From Bartonella koehlerae C-29 (GTDB lineage: Bacteria > Pseudomonadota > Alphaproteobacteria > Rhizobiales > Rhizobiaceae), in contig NZ_KL407334.1 in assembly GCF_000706625.1 (NCBI RefSeq), positions 27,115 to 91,114 of the forward strand: 64,000 bases of DNA, given 5' to 3'. This document shows, one piece after another, positions 1 to 9,601 of this stretch. The position numbers were made by a program, and so were the translations under genes. Under the pieces are notes generated by a model, which saw only the letters and a program-made list of their open reading frames with translations, was not told where the DNA came from and ran no database searches. Within the stretch, counting starts at the first letter, position 1; each line of letters opens with the position of its first letter.

Positions 1-1641
1 CGTTGTAAAACTTTGCATCAAAGGCAGCAATTGTATAATAATAGCAAATGTCCGCTCTTTTTCATTGAGACTTGTTGGAGCATCATCAACCACAATATCA
101 TATTCCAAACTGGTGATCATTTCGCGTGTTAACGGCACATACCTAGCATTTTCATCACCAGCAATACGCACCAATCGCCCATCGGAAAGATAGTTTTGAA
201 TAAGATAGAGAATAATTTTTCCCTGTCGTTGCCGATATCGCCGCAAACCATCAAAAAAAGAAGCTAACAAATTGAGTGAAGATTGGCGACGTTGTTGTTC
301 AAGAATTCCTGGTTGGTTTACCGCCCGCGTTCCGACAAATTCAGAAGACAATCCGGTCACTTGTTCGATCGCGCCTTTTGCTTCATTAAACAACTGAAAG
401 AAGCCTTGTGGGAATTGTGCAACAGGCTTAGGCTGGATTCTTCCCCCAGAAACAGCCCCACTTTTTAGCCAAGTAATGCTATCGGCTCTTGCCCAACTCT
501 CTGTGGCTTGGCGATCATCATCAAAAGCATCGCGTTCAGCCATAATTCCGCCTTTTGACTGACTATTAAGCAAATGCATCACTTGACTAAAATATTTATT
601 TGCCCAGCGTTGCGGATCTTTTGTTGGTTTGACAATCCCATAAAATTGCCGGCTCAACTTATCAAAAGTGCCGGTAATACACTCCCACCCCAATTGATTT
701 GGTGGCACCAAAGGTTTATCTGGTGCTTCAAGCAGTTTTCGACCCAAAAAAGCACGTTTGACAATTTTTTTCGTCAATCTTGTCGCTTGGAGTCCAGGAA
801 AATTTTCGAACAAATTTTGGAAATCCTGCTCCGAATAATCGATAAATTTTCCACTTAAAGGATCGAGGACTTTATAAACAATCTCACGCTCGAACCAGCG
901 GCATTCAGCTAATGTGACCATTTTAGGACGTTGATAGCTACCCACCTCCTCCACATCTACACGATAGCTTTGCGTATTAATAACGCTAGTTTGATGAAAA
1001 AATGTCTGATGTTTGACCCAATCAGCATTGAGATCACTCCAATGGACATGAGGAAACATTTCCTGAGCCATTGCCAGCGGTTTTTCATCAATATACCATA
1101 GACGCTGTGCATCAACTAGATTGGGCTTTACAGCACTTGCATCCCAGACCATTTTCATTGGGTCCAATCGTGCAATCACAGGTTTTCCTTGCGGATCCTC
1201 TTCATAATCAAGCCTGGTATCTGTCCACCCCATTCCGCAAATGATAGCATCTTGAAAGGCATCAGAATCCTCGTACTCTCCGTCAGCTTCATCACGAAAC
1301 CATTCGGCTGCTCCAGTGAGAATCTGGTTGGCAAAGGCAGCCCCTTCTTGACGTGGAATAAATTGCACTTGTCGTTTATTATTACGCTCTGCACCAATCA
1401 CAGCATTGATCAAAGGAGCAATGCGGTTAAAAGTCATGACCGGTCTGTTTTGTTCGCGCAACACGGCAAGATCTTGCTCATTCCATTGGCGTCCATTATA
1501 AAAATCGTAGTCTTCTTGGGCATTTTTTCGCCATTGCTCGACATGTGCAATATCGTCCTGATACCAGCTGACGAGTTTTTTGAAGAGTGCTTGGTGTTCA
1601 AGCGTCTCTAGTGGATCAAAAGAGTCTGTAAAAATATTCAT
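1..1641 (-). CDS. Phage portal protein, P22-like (partial, C-terminus beyond window)
   Basis: An open frame of 547 codons runs from the ATG at 1641 to the left edge without a stop. The ATG overlaps the terminase stop by one base (TAATG), so the two are translationally coupled. The predicted protein starts MNIFTDSFDPLE and contains YDFYNGRQW, NRPVMTFNRIAPLINAV and GAIEQVTGLSSEFVG, the layout of P22-type portal proteins that form the dodecameric DNA channel at the capsid vertex. P22 portal is about 725 residues, so roughly a quarter is missing here. Its position directly after the large terminase gene is the usual order of a packaging operon. Recognition is from motif layout and context. Confidence 0.85.
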   Translation of the reverse strand, partial: MNIFTDSFDPLETLEHQALFKKLVSWYQDDIAHVEQWRKNAQEDYDFYNGRQWNEQDLAVLREQNRPVMTFNRIAPLINAVIGAERNNKRQVQFIPRQEGAAFANQILTGAAEWFRDEADGEYEDSDAFQDAIICGMGWTDTRLDYEEDPQGKPVIARLDPMKMVWDASAVKPNLVDAQRLWYIDEKPLAMAQEMFPHVHWSDLNADWVKHQTFFHQTSVINTQSYRVDVEEVGSYQRPKMVTLAECRWFEREIVYKVLDPLSGKFIDYSEQDFQNLFENFPGLQATRLTKKIVKRAFLGRKLLEAPDKPLVPPNQLGWECITGTFDKLSRQFYGIVKPTKDPQRWANKYFSQVMHLLNSQSKGGIMAERDAFDDDRQATESWARADSITWLKSGAVSGGRIQPKPVAQFPQGFFQLFNEAKGAIEQVTGLSSEFVGTRAVNQPGILEQQRRQSSLNLLASFFDGLRRYRQRQGKIILYLIQNYLSDGRLVRIAGDENARYVPLTREMITSLEYDIVVDDAPTSLNEKERTFAIIIQLLPLMQSFTT

Positions 1642-2966
1642 TAAAAAGCCATCCATGAAGTTTGAGAATGGTGATAAGAATGATAAACACTTTTTTTCAG
1701 CCGTATATTTGGCTGTTCATAAGCCACACACATGAGTCCGAAACTATCAGCACCATGGCTTGCCCAATCATGTTCAGCACCCAGTCCGATATTACGCTGT
1801 TCGTCCCGTTTTTCATGATACCAAGCGAGTGCTTTTCGCCCAGCATGTGTTGTTTCACGGTTAAACCATATAGCAGGAAACAATCGCCTTACGGCTTCGA
1901 TACGCATTTTCACAGCCCCCACACCTTGATTAGGAATAACCTTAGTTTGAAACCCAGCTTGTTGGAGAGCACTTTCAAAACTCACATTATAGACACGATC
2001 TTTCGTTGCCCCATCATGGGGCAAGACCATCAATGCCTTGTCATATCCTCTTTGAAACACCCAGCCAACATGCTCAGAGAGTGGTTGTCCTTGGGCTTCA
2101 TAATAATCGAGGACACGGATTTCTCGTCCTACAAATTGTGCTACCCATAAAGCGGTGGCATCAGCCTTTGCTCCTGTTCCACCGATATCCCAAAAGATTC
2201 TGATCTGCATCAAGGGATCACGAGGAACAGTAGTAATGCGCCCCTCCTGTTCAGCTTCCAGCAGCACTTTTTGATAATAAGCACCTTCAACAGTTTGGAG
2301 ATATTCCCCTTCCCAAATATGGTTATAGTATTCAGGCCGTTGTTCTAAATCCGCCTTGCGATCTCGATTAAGTTTTTCGGGAAATTGAGGATTATCACGC
2401 CAAGTGATTTCAGCACCTTTGATATGAGGATTATTGACATTTCGGAAACGTTTTTCGACGGGTGCATTTTCACGGCAAGGATTCCATGTCACCCACAATT
2501 CGGCATTCCAATCTTTTCCTTCCTCGCGCAAAGTTGGAATAAGCGTTTGCCAAGCGGCCTCAGTCACAGGCTCTGCCTCATCGACCCAGCAAAGGAAAAC
2601 ACGCCCCATGGATTTAATACTTGCGATATTGCGATCAAGTCCAGCAAAAACATAGACGATATTTCCATCTTTTGACTTGATATATTTATCGCCGATTTCA
2701 TAATAGTCTTGCAGGAAAGGATAGGCTTTAATAGCCCGTTTAATTTCTTCCAAGGAACTTTCACTGAGTGAATTTTGAAATTGTCGTGCACAGAGTATAA
2801 TCCCTTGTTCTCCAGACTTTCCATGCCGATATCCAATCACGGCAGACATCAAAGCAAAGGAGCGTGTTTTCCCAGACCCCCGTCCTCCCCAAGCAGCACG
2901 CACATCGGCTTTTCCGGTAAAAACAGGTATAAGCTTTGGAATAAGAGCAATTTGCGCAGTCGTCAT
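1641..2966 (-). CDS. Phage terminase large subunit
   Basis: The 441-residue protein has the two-domain plan of large terminases. The N-terminal packaging ATPase carries a Walker A motif GGRGSGKTR near residues 28-36 and a Walker B-like CWVDEAEP near residue 148. The C-terminal RNase H-like nuclease begins with FWDIGGTGAKADATALW near residue 258 and has a later acidic cluster around HDWASHGADSFG. It would translocate DNA into the prohead and cut concatemers. The gene starts 3' of a duplicated segment (see the repeat at 2905-3530) and overlaps the portal start by one base. Length and motifs look intact, so nothing suggests inactivation. Confidence 0.93.
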   Translation of the reverse strand: MTTAQIALIPKLIPVFTGKADVRAAWGGRGSGKTRSFALMSAVIGYRHGKSGEQGIILCARQFQNSLSESSLEEIKRAIKAYPFLQDYYEIGDKYIKSKDGNIVYVFAGLDRNIASIKSMGRVFLCWVDEAEPVTEAAWQTLIPTLREEGKDWNAELWVTWNPCRENAPVEKRFRNVNNPHIKGAEITWRDNPQFPEKLNRDRKADLEQRPEYYNHIWEGEYLQTVEGAYYQKVLLEAEQEGRITTVPRDPLMQIRIFWDIGGTGAKADATALWVAQFVGREIRVLDYYEAQGQPLSEHVGWVFQRGYDKALMVLPHDGATKDRVYNVSFESALQQAGFQTKVIPNQGVGAVKMRIEAVRRLFPAIWFNRETTHAGRKALAWYHEKRDEQRNIGLGAEHDWASHGADSFGLMCVAYEQPNIRLKKSVYHSYHHSQTSWMAF

Positions 2967-3530
2967 TCATCCTCAAGCATAACGCCCCTCAAAAAACACG
3001 AGTGCCCGTAGACTACAGTGTCAAGACTCTACCATCTTCAAATATCATGCCAAATACTCCTCCCCTCAAGCATCACCCTCTTTACTCTTCTCAGAGATTG
3101 CATCCTTTGCACGCACCAGTACAATCTCAACAGGTGAAACAGTCTTAACACCTCCTCCCTTTTCATCCCATAACTTGCACAGGTAAAATTTACAAGAAGC
3201 GAAAAACAGCCTCATAAGGCACACACACCAGCTTTTCCAGTAAAAACAGAAATAAGCTTTGGAATAAGAGCAATTTGCGCAGTTGTCATTCATCCTCAAG
3301 CATAACACTCTTCAAAAAACATGCCCCCAAAGGAGACGATGCCCGTAGACTACAGTGTCAAGACTCTACTATCTTCAAATATCACGCCAAATACTCCTCC
3401 CCTCAAGTATCACTCTCTTTACTCTTCTCAGAGAGAGCATCTTTTGCGATCACCGGCACAATCTCAACACGTGAAATTGTTTTAACATCTCTACCCGCTT
3501 CTCCGGTAACTTGCAGAGGCAACACTTTAG
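2905..3530. repeat. Tandem duplication of the terS/terL junction (about 323-bp unit)
   Basis: Two imperfect copies, about 2905-3227 and 3228-3530, lie 323 bp apart. For example, the stretch aagctttggaataagagc recurs at 2931 and 3254. The left copy holds the true start of the large terminase plus a corrupted copy of the 3' end of the upstream small gene. The right copy holds a non-functional copy of the terminase start plus the true 3' end of the small gene. A shadow frame at 3066-3308 crosses the join and is not taken as a gene. Confidence 0.85.
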
Positions 3531-3729
3531 CCAGAAGCGAAAAAAAAGGCACAGGATTATTCAATGCATGATATTGAAGATAAGACACCAACCCATCTTC
3601 ACCATAGTGATATCCAGCTTGCTCAGCAGCTGTAAGAAGGGCTTCATTAAAGCGCTTTGTTGTTTTATTCAAAGCACTTTTTGACCGTCCTCTTCGGCGT
3701 AAGGGAAGAAGCTGTTTCTCTGCCATCAT
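3403..3729 (-). CDS. Small protein preceding large terminase (probable small terminase-like)
   Basis: The 108-residue protein begins with two ATG codons behind an AAGGAA ribosome site. It has a basic N-terminus (LRRRGRSK), a helical middle and the string FFSLLAKVLPLQVTGE. Proteins with a similar 'GLVSYLQYHA...KVLPLQVTGE' core commonly sit directly upstream of large terminases in alphaproteobacterial prophages. By position it is the candidate DNA-recognition (small) subunit. No helix-turn-helix is obvious, so the function is an inference from context. Its last roughly 40 codons are duplicated downstream. Confidence 0.6.
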   Translation of the reverse strand: MMAEKQLLPLRRRGRSKSALNKTTKRFNEALLTAAEQAGYHYGEDGLVSYLQYHALNNPVPFFSLLAKVLPLQVTGEAGRDVKTISRVEIVPVIAKDALSEKSKESDT

Positions 3730-4696
3730 CTTGTTCCTTCAAATTAAAGAAAAGCTAATCCTATATCTTGAAAAACAGCATGAAAATCAGCAATGAAATT
3801 TTAAGAACAACCAACTACACGCAAAAAATTTGTGATCAGAGACCAATCGGATAGCTTCGATAAGCTTTGTGTAATGATGTATTTTTGGTAATCCTTTACC
3901 GGATAATTGAGCGAAAATTTTTTTGCCTTTTTATCATAAGCTTCTCTCTCTCATAACCGTAGCTCTCTTTATCCTCTAAAGAAACGCGCAAACCTTCCCT
4001 TATAGTTTCCAACAAAGAATACATAAAAGCTACAACAGCAATAGAAGAGAAAAAGAATCATGACCTTTAGAAGAGAAACCACCTGAGATAGAATAAAATA
4101 GAATTTTCTGATAAAAAAAAACGAAAAAAATCTACACTCATTCCCCCAACCTTAGCCATCCGGCAAAGGATTACCAAAAATGTATCATCACGTAAAGACT
4201 CACTAAGCCATACCCTCTTTCAGAGAAAGACATCTCTTAGAAATCTCTCAACGACCGGAAAACTTATTGATTATATAACACAGTAAAACTGATGAATACG
4301 ACAGAGTCTGACTACTGAGTGAACAGAATTCAAGAATTTATAAATGAATAACCACTTATAACAATAAGCCTGTCATGATAATCCAGAAAACGATCACTGA
4401 AAATGAGAGGAGCTGAAAGCTCACAGACTCTAGAAAGCTCTTAGGAAGTAACCGAAAGACAGAAAGTATCTTGTTTACAAACCGCTTCTCCCGTAATGAA
4501 GTGTCACCACCACTCTATCATCCGCTTTACAAAAGCAAAGAACGCTGATTGTATCATTATGATACGCGTTCAGATTTACCTTGTCAAGTTTTTTGATGTT
4601 TTATTATTTTTTCTCTGCTTCATGCAGCATTGTCTTAACGCATTATCATATCCTTATTTCATTGCCATGTTCCTTATTTCTAAGGCGTACAGTGTC
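3730..4696. other. Gene-free stretch with a 34-bp inverted repeat
   Basis: No convincing coding frame is seen. Two inverted arms, 3872-3905 and 4158-4192, share most of tttttggtaatcctttaccgga and its complement, with about 250 bp of pyrimidine- and AT-rich DNA between them. The arrangement resembles a small non-autonomous element or the relic of one, but no target duplication could be read with confidence. Confidence 0.5.
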
Positions 4697-7276
4697 TTAA
4701 TTTTCAGGAAAAAAAGTCAACTGCTCTCCTTTTTTTGCAATTGTCACCATCATCTCATCGTGAATTTTCCCGAACAAAATGTTTTCTGCCAGTGGATCTT
4801 GAATTTCTCTTTGGATAATGCGTTTGAGAGGTCGCGCCCCATAGAGAGGATCATAACCCTTATCGCCAAGGAATTGCCGGACTTCTGGTTCGATATGCAA
4901 AGTTATTTTGCGTTCATTGAGCAAATTTTGCAAATGTTGTATTTGGATATCAACGATGGCTTCCATGTCCTTACGTTGTAATCTCTGAAAGAGAATGATC
5001 TCATCAATACGATTAAGAAATTCGGGACGGAAAGCTGCTTTTACAACATTCATGACGTCATTTTTTGCCTGATCGGTCGTTTGCCCTTCTGGCAAGGCGG
5101 TTAAAAATTCCGCTCCCAAATTTGAAGTCATAATCAGCAAAGTATTACGAAAATCGACGGTACGTCCCTGGCTATCGGTCAAGCGCCCTTCATCAAGCAC
5201 TTGCAGCAAGAGATTAAAAATATCGGGATGCGCTTTTTCAATTTCATCGAACAAAATGACCTGATAAGGTCTTCGCCTCACAGCTTCAGTAAGCACTCCC
5301 CCTTCTTCATATCCGACATATCCGGGCGGTGCCCCAATCAGTCGTGCACCGGCGTGCTTCTCCATATATTCCGACATATCGATGCGCAACATGGCATTGG
5401 GGTCTTGGAAAAGAAAAGCGGCAAGAGCTTTGGTTAATTCAGTTTTTCCCACACCGGTAGGACCAAGAAACATAAAGGAGCCAATGGGGCGATTAGGGTC
5501 TTGCAGACCGGCACGTGCACGCCGTACAGCACGCGAAACAGCTTGCACAGCTTCACCCTGTCCAACCACACGGGTGCTAATTTCGTCTTCCATACGCAGG
5601 AGTGCCTCTCGTTCTGCCTCGAGCATACGATCAACAGGAACTCCAGTCCATCGAGAAACAATCCGAGCCACATGTTCAGCGGTAACAGTTTCTTCAACGA
5701 GATGATTTTGCTGATCATCATTTTCAGCTAAGCTCAATTGTTTTTCGAGCTGCGGAATGACGCTATAAGCGAGTTCTCCAGCTTTTTGGAATTGTCCATC
5801 ACGCTGTGCAATAGCCAAAGCATTGCGTGCTTCTTCGAGCTGTTTTTTCAGATCTGCAGCATGTCCTAATTTTTGTTTTTCAGCCTGCCAAGCAGTTGTC
5901 ATCTCGGTAGACTGTTGTTCCAATGTTTCAAGTTCAGCTTGCACGATTTTCAGACGATCTTTTGCTGTTGGCTCCACATCAGTTTTCAAAGCCTCACGTT
6001 CGATTTTCAACTGTAAGATTTTCCGATCAAGTACATCGAGTTCTTCAGGCTTTGAATCGACTTGCATGCGCAACCGTGCCGCCGCTTCATCGATAAGATC
6101 AATGGCTTTATCGGGCAAGAAACGATCAGTAATATAACGGTTAGACAAACGAGCCGCAGCGATTAAGGCGCTGTCTGCCAAACGCACTTTATGATGCTGT
6201 TCATATTTTTCTTTAATGCCGCGCAAGATAGAGATTGTATCCTCAAGGGTTGGTTCAGGCACAAAGACGGGTTGGAAGCGACGTGCAAGAGCGGCATCTT
6301 TTTCAACATATTTGCGATATTCATCGAGTGTCGTTGCCCCCACACAATGGAGTTCTCCGCGCGCAAGAGCAGGTTTTAGCAAATTGGAAGCATCCATAGG
6401 ACCATCAGATTTTCCAGCACCAACGAGATTATGCAATTCATCAATAAAGAGAATGATCTGTCCATCTTCGACTTGCACCTCGGCCAAAACAGCTTTAAGA
6501 CGTTCTTCGAATTCGCCGCGATATTTTGCACCAGCGATAAGTGCTCCCATATCTAATGCATAGAGTCGTTTATCACGCAAAGTTTCTGGCACATCGCCAT
6601 TAACAATACGCAGCGCTAACCCTTCAACAATTGCCGTTTTTCCCACCCCTGGTTCACCAATGAGCACAGGATTATTTTTGGTACGCCGTGAAAGCACCTG
6701 AATAGTGCGACGAATTTCTTCTTCACGTCCAATAACAGGATCAAGTTTTCCTTCCCGTGCATCTTTGGTAAGATCGCGAGCATATTTTTGCAAAGCATCA
6801 TATTGGCTTTCGGCATGAGGGCTTGTAGCCGTTTTTCCTTTACGCAGCGCATTAATGGCTTGATTGAGCGCTTGCGGAGTCAAGCCTGCTTTTGTGAGAA
6901 TATCGGCTGTTTTTGCAGTTTTTTCCATGATAAGCGCTTGCAGAACACGCTCCACGGTTACAAACTGATCCCCGGCTTTGTGTGCGAGATCTTCTGCTAG
7001 AGTGAAGACTTTTGCCAACGGCTGCGAGAGATAGAGCTGCCCATTTCCGCCTTGTACTTTTGGCAAAGCATCGAGCGTTTCTTCAAGCGATTTTTGAATA
7101 AGAGAGAGATCACCGCCAGCTTTTTGGATCAATGATGCGGCCAATCCTTGAGAATCCTCTAACAATACTTTGAGGAAATGCTCCGGCATAAATTGTTGAT
7201 GATCAGAAGAGAGAGCCTTATTTTGTGCTGTTTGTAAAAAACCTTGCAAACGTTCGCTATATTTTTCCAGATTCAT
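4697..7276 (-). CDS. clpB: ATP-dependent chaperone ClpB (Hsp104 family disaggregase)
   Basis: The 859-residue protein (start [16 protein letters not shown] at 7276 behind GGAAAAAG) has the complete ClpB plan. In order it shows a Clp N-domain, a first AAA+ module with GEPGVGKTA near residue 205 and [13 protein letters not shown], a coiled-coil middle domain around 400-520, and a second AAA+ module with GPTGVGKTE and [11 protein letters not shown]. It has no ClpP-binding IGF loop, as expected for a disaggregase working with DnaK. An 18-codon upstream extension is open but lacks a ribosome site. No clear heat-shock promoter was identified. It stands alone between the phage packaging genes and the yacG-maf-infA group. 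Confidence 0.97.
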   Translation of the reverse strand: MNLEKYSERLQGFLQTAQNKALSSDHQQFMPEHFLKVLLEDSQGLAASLIQKAGGDLSLIQKSLEETLDALPKVQGGNGQLYLSQPLAKVFTLAEDLAHKAGDQFVTVERVLQALIMEKTAKTADILTKAGLTPQALNQAINALRKGKTATSPHAESQYDALQKYARDLTKDAREGKLDPVIGREEEIRRTIQVLSRRTKNNPVLIGEPGVGKTAIVEGLALRIVNGDVPETLRDKRLYALDMGALIAGAKYRGEFEERLKAVLAEVQVEDGQIILFIDELHNLVGAGKSDGPMDASNLLKPALARGELHCVGATTLDEYRKYVEKDAALARRFQPVFVPEPTLEDTISILRGIKEKYEQHHKVRLADSALIAAARLSNRYITDRFLPDKAIDLIDEAAARLRMQVDSKPEELDVLDRKILQLKIEREALKTDVEPTAKDRLKIVQAELETLEQQSTEMTTAWQAEKQKLGHAADLKKQLEEARNALAIAQRDGQFQKAGELAYSVIPQLEKQLSLAENDDQQNHLVEETVTAEHVARIVSRWTGVPVDRMLEAEREALLRMEDEISTRVVGQGEAVQAVSRAVRRARAGLQDPNRPIGSFMFLGPTGVGKTELTKALAAFLFQDPNAMLRIDMSEYMEKHAGARLIGAPPGYVGYEEGGVLTEAVRRRPYQVILFDEIEKAHPDIFNLLLQVLDEGRLTDSQGRTVDFRNTLLIMTSNLGAEFLTALPEGQTTDQAKNDVMNVVKAAFRPEFLNRIDEIILFQRLQRKDMEAIVDIQIQHLQNLLNERKITLHIEPEVRQFLGDKGYDPLYGARPLKRIIQREIQDPLAENILFGKIHDEMMVTIAKKGEQLTFFPEN

Positions 7277-8148
7277 TCTTTTTCCTTTCTTGCGCCACCG
7301 CTGCACTTTAACTCCCCAAGGCATCCGCAAGGATCAGACCTACCCCTACAAAACACCGCGAACGAAGCAGCATGAAAATAGCTGTAGTGCTAAAACAAAT
7401 ATGGGTTCTCACAAGCCCCATAGCAAGAGGGGAATCACGCGAGTAAAGAAGAAACAAGAGTAAAAACAAACAACGACAAAAAGAACCGTACAAGAAAGAT
7501 GATAGCAAAGAGAACAATTGAAAAAAAGAGAGTATTGTTCATAACAAAGAGTGACAATATTCTGTTTTAACATACCACTCTCAAGGCTCAATTTTCTTTT
7601 TGGTTTCAAATATATGGTTTTCTTTCAACTTCAAATACTTAAACACTCCGGACTTCAAGCACGCAACACCCGCTCTATCATTCATCCAATCGACTTCCTT
7701 CTTGCTACCTAGTGCCGGCTCCCATGGTCCAATACCCAATCCTTCTCTAACAAAAATACCAATTCCCCCAACCCTAATGCCCAGCCCTGCTCAACTTCAA
7801 ACACCCGTGCTCTACCCAACCAAAAGCCAGATCTTCAACGCTTCTCAAAACTGCGCAACTCTTTTTACTCTTCTTCGTCAGTTTTTTTCGAAGGTAGAGC
7901 TTTTTCTCAACTTCAAACACTTAAGCGCTCCGGACCTCAAACACGCAACACCTGCCCTATCATTCATCCAATCGACCTCCTTCTTAGTACCCAAGGTGCA
8001 ATTCTCTCGGTTCCAATAGCCAATCCTTCTCTAACAAAAATGCTGCTTTTCTTTTCGTTCAAACACCAATCTTGCCCAACTTCACCATCTCAATCCTTGT
8101 AAAATCCAAAGCCAGATCTTTAATGCTTCTCAAGACTATGCAGCCTTT
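7277..8148. repeat. Intergenic tandem repeat carrying a copy of the yacG 3' end
   Basis: Two related blocks, about 7619-7895 and 7900-8175, are offset by about 282 bp. Both contain ctccggac-tcaaacacgc, tatcattcatccaatcgac and a yacG tail-like stretch (ctcttcttc-tcagtttttt). The right block ends inside the real 3' end of yacG and the left block ends in a decayed copy of it. The rest of the stretch, 7277-7618, holds nothing I recognise beyond the clpB upstream region. Confidence 0.75.
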
Positions 8149-8454
8149 TCACTCTTCTTCATCAGTTTTTTGTGGCGGGGGTGGCAAGATATAAGACCCC
8201 GAAAGCCATCGGTTTAGATCAATTGCCCGGCATCGTGTTGAACAGAAAGGATAGGCGTTTTGCTGTGCCATCTGACCACAAATTGGACAAGGATGGGGAG
8301 GACGGATTGAAGAGATCTCTGTTTGCGTCAAATTCGGCTGTGTTTGCGTTTGGTGCATTTTTTTTATCTGTTCGCGTACCTTGCTTAATTTTTGTTTTGT
8401 TTGCTTCTTTCCGTTTTTCTTCCTCTGTTCTATTTGTTTCTTATTCTGTTCCAT
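8149..8454 (-). CDS. yacG: DNA gyrase inhibitor / zinc-binding protein YacG
   Basis: The C-terminal half holds the YacG (DUF329) zinc site: CPICGQ near residue 56, then FCSTRCRAIDLNRWLSG. The four cysteines bind one zinc. E. coli YacG binds the GyrB C-terminus and inhibits gyrase. Family members are about 60-65 residues, whereas this frame is 101 with a very basic, Gln/Lys-rich N-terminal extension. Translation may therefore start internally, for example at MHQTQTQ (residue 34). It follows maf by 25 bp on the same strand, the standard rhizobial infA-maf-yacG order. Confidence 0.88.
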   Translation of the reverse strand: MEQNKKQIEQRKKNGKKQTKQKLSKVREQIKKMHQTQTQPNLTQTEISSIRPPHPCPICGQMAQQNAYPFCSTRCRAIDLNRWLSGSYILPPPPQKTDEEE

Positions 8455-8479
8455 TGGTTTTGCCAGTCAATCCATTTCT

Positions 8480-9178
8480 CTAGTGTGTTTTTCCATTCCA
8501 ATGCGGAAGAAGTGGATAGTGATAAGCCGTCAGAAGATCCATTGTTTCAGCCAAAGGCAAGCCCACCACATTGGAATAAGAGCCAGCGATATAGACAACA
8601 AAAGCACCCGCTTTGCCCTGAATAGCGTATCCACCGGCTTTTCCTTGCCATTCTCCAGAATAAAGATAGGCCTCCATCATGGGAGAGGTCAATCGTTTAA
8701 AACGGACACGACTTTCGACCAATTTTACGGTTATTTTTCCGCATTCATTCAGCGCACAAACAGCGCCATAGACTTTGTGTGCACGTCCAGAAAGGAAGCG
8801 CAAACATTCATAAGCCTCATCTTCACTTTCTGGTGAGGGAAGAATGGTACGTCCAACAGCAACCACAGTATCAGCAGCCAAGATGACCATTTTCTGCACT
8901 GATGCTTTTCCTCCACTGCTTTGATAGCGCCACAGAAAAGTTTCTTGCGCTTTAAGAGCTTTTTCCTTTGCCAAACGTTTTGCAAGGTTTGCAGGATGTT
9001 CTCTTAATTTTGGTGTTTCATTGATATTGGTTGCATAAACCTGATGGGGATCAAGACCAATTTGTGCTAAAAGCGCCAAACGACGCGGCGAAGCGGAAGC
9101 AAGCACCAACTGTATTTCCTCTAACGAGGTTTCTCCCAAACGAGACTTTTTAAAGAAAGCTTTTCTTATGACTTCCAT
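8480..9178 (-). CDS. maf: Maf-like nucleoside triphosphate pyrophosphatase
   Basis: The start motif LASASPRRLALL and the later AADTVVAVG are the signature of Maf/YhdE pyrophosphatases, which hydrolyse non-canonical or pyrimidine nucleoside triphosphates. I chose the ATG at 9178 because GAGGGGG lies five bases upstream; a GTG two codons earlier overlaps that ribosome site. At 232 residues it is slightly longer than most family members. It sits between infA and yacG as in related genomes. Confidence 0.93.
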   Translation of the reverse strand: MEVIRKAFFKKSRLGETSLEEIQLVLASASPRRLALLAQIGLDPHQVYATNINETPKLREHPANLAKRLAKEKALKAQETFLWRYQSSGGKASVQKMVILAADTVVAVGRTILPSPESEDEAYECLRFLSGRAHKVYGAVCALNECGKITVKLVESRVRFKRLTSPMMEAYLYSGEWQGKAGGYAIQGKAGAFVVYIAGSYSNVVGLPLAETMDLLTAYHYPLLPHWNGKTH

Positions 9179-9382
9179 TTTCACCCCCTCAAAATAATCT
9201 TAAACGACCAGCCAATGCGTTTTAGCACCACAGATTTTCTTGTTGAGAGACCTCTAATATTCTTCACTCACTCATATGACGCATTTCCAAGATGATTTTT
9301 TTTGCCTTTTTAATTTTTTTCTCTCGAAGGCTTTTAGAGAACACTATTGCTGCTTTTAGAGAAAGTAACAACCACAGATGAG

Positions 9383-9601
9383 CTACTTATAGCGATATAT
9401 AATACGGCCTTTTGTTAGATCATATGGAGTCATTTCAACCATGATTTTATCACCAGCTAACACACGAATACGATTTTTGCGCATTCTTCCAGCGGTATGG
9501 GCAATAATTTCATGATCATTTTCCAGTTTTACGCGAAACATCGCATTCGGTAAGAGTTCAGTTACGATACCAGAAAATTCCAAAACTTCTTCTTTTGACA
9601 T
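9383..9601 (-). CDS. infA: Translation initiation factor IF-1
   Basis: The 72-residue protein matches IF-1 in length and content: [19 protein letters not shown], the OB-fold core MFRVKLEN and the invariant [19 protein letters not shown]-1 binds the A site of the 30S subunit and helps IF-2 and IF-3 during initiation. The gene is on the same strand as maf but about 200 bp upstream, so it may have its own promoter. Confidence 0.97.
   Translation of the reverse strand: MSKEEVLEFSGIVTELLPNAMFRVKLENDHEIIAHTAGRMRKNRIRVLAGDKIMVEMTPYDLTKGRIIYRYK

Noticed and set aside
3066..3308. 80-codon minus-strand frame containing NDNCANCSYSKAY
   Set aside because: It is an out-of-frame reading of the duplicated terminase start, joined to a decayed terS tail.
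7600..8019. 139-codon plus-strand frame
   Set aside because: It lies wholly in the intergenic tandem repeat; its two internal repeats (FKHATPALSFIQSTSF) only reflect the DNA duplication.
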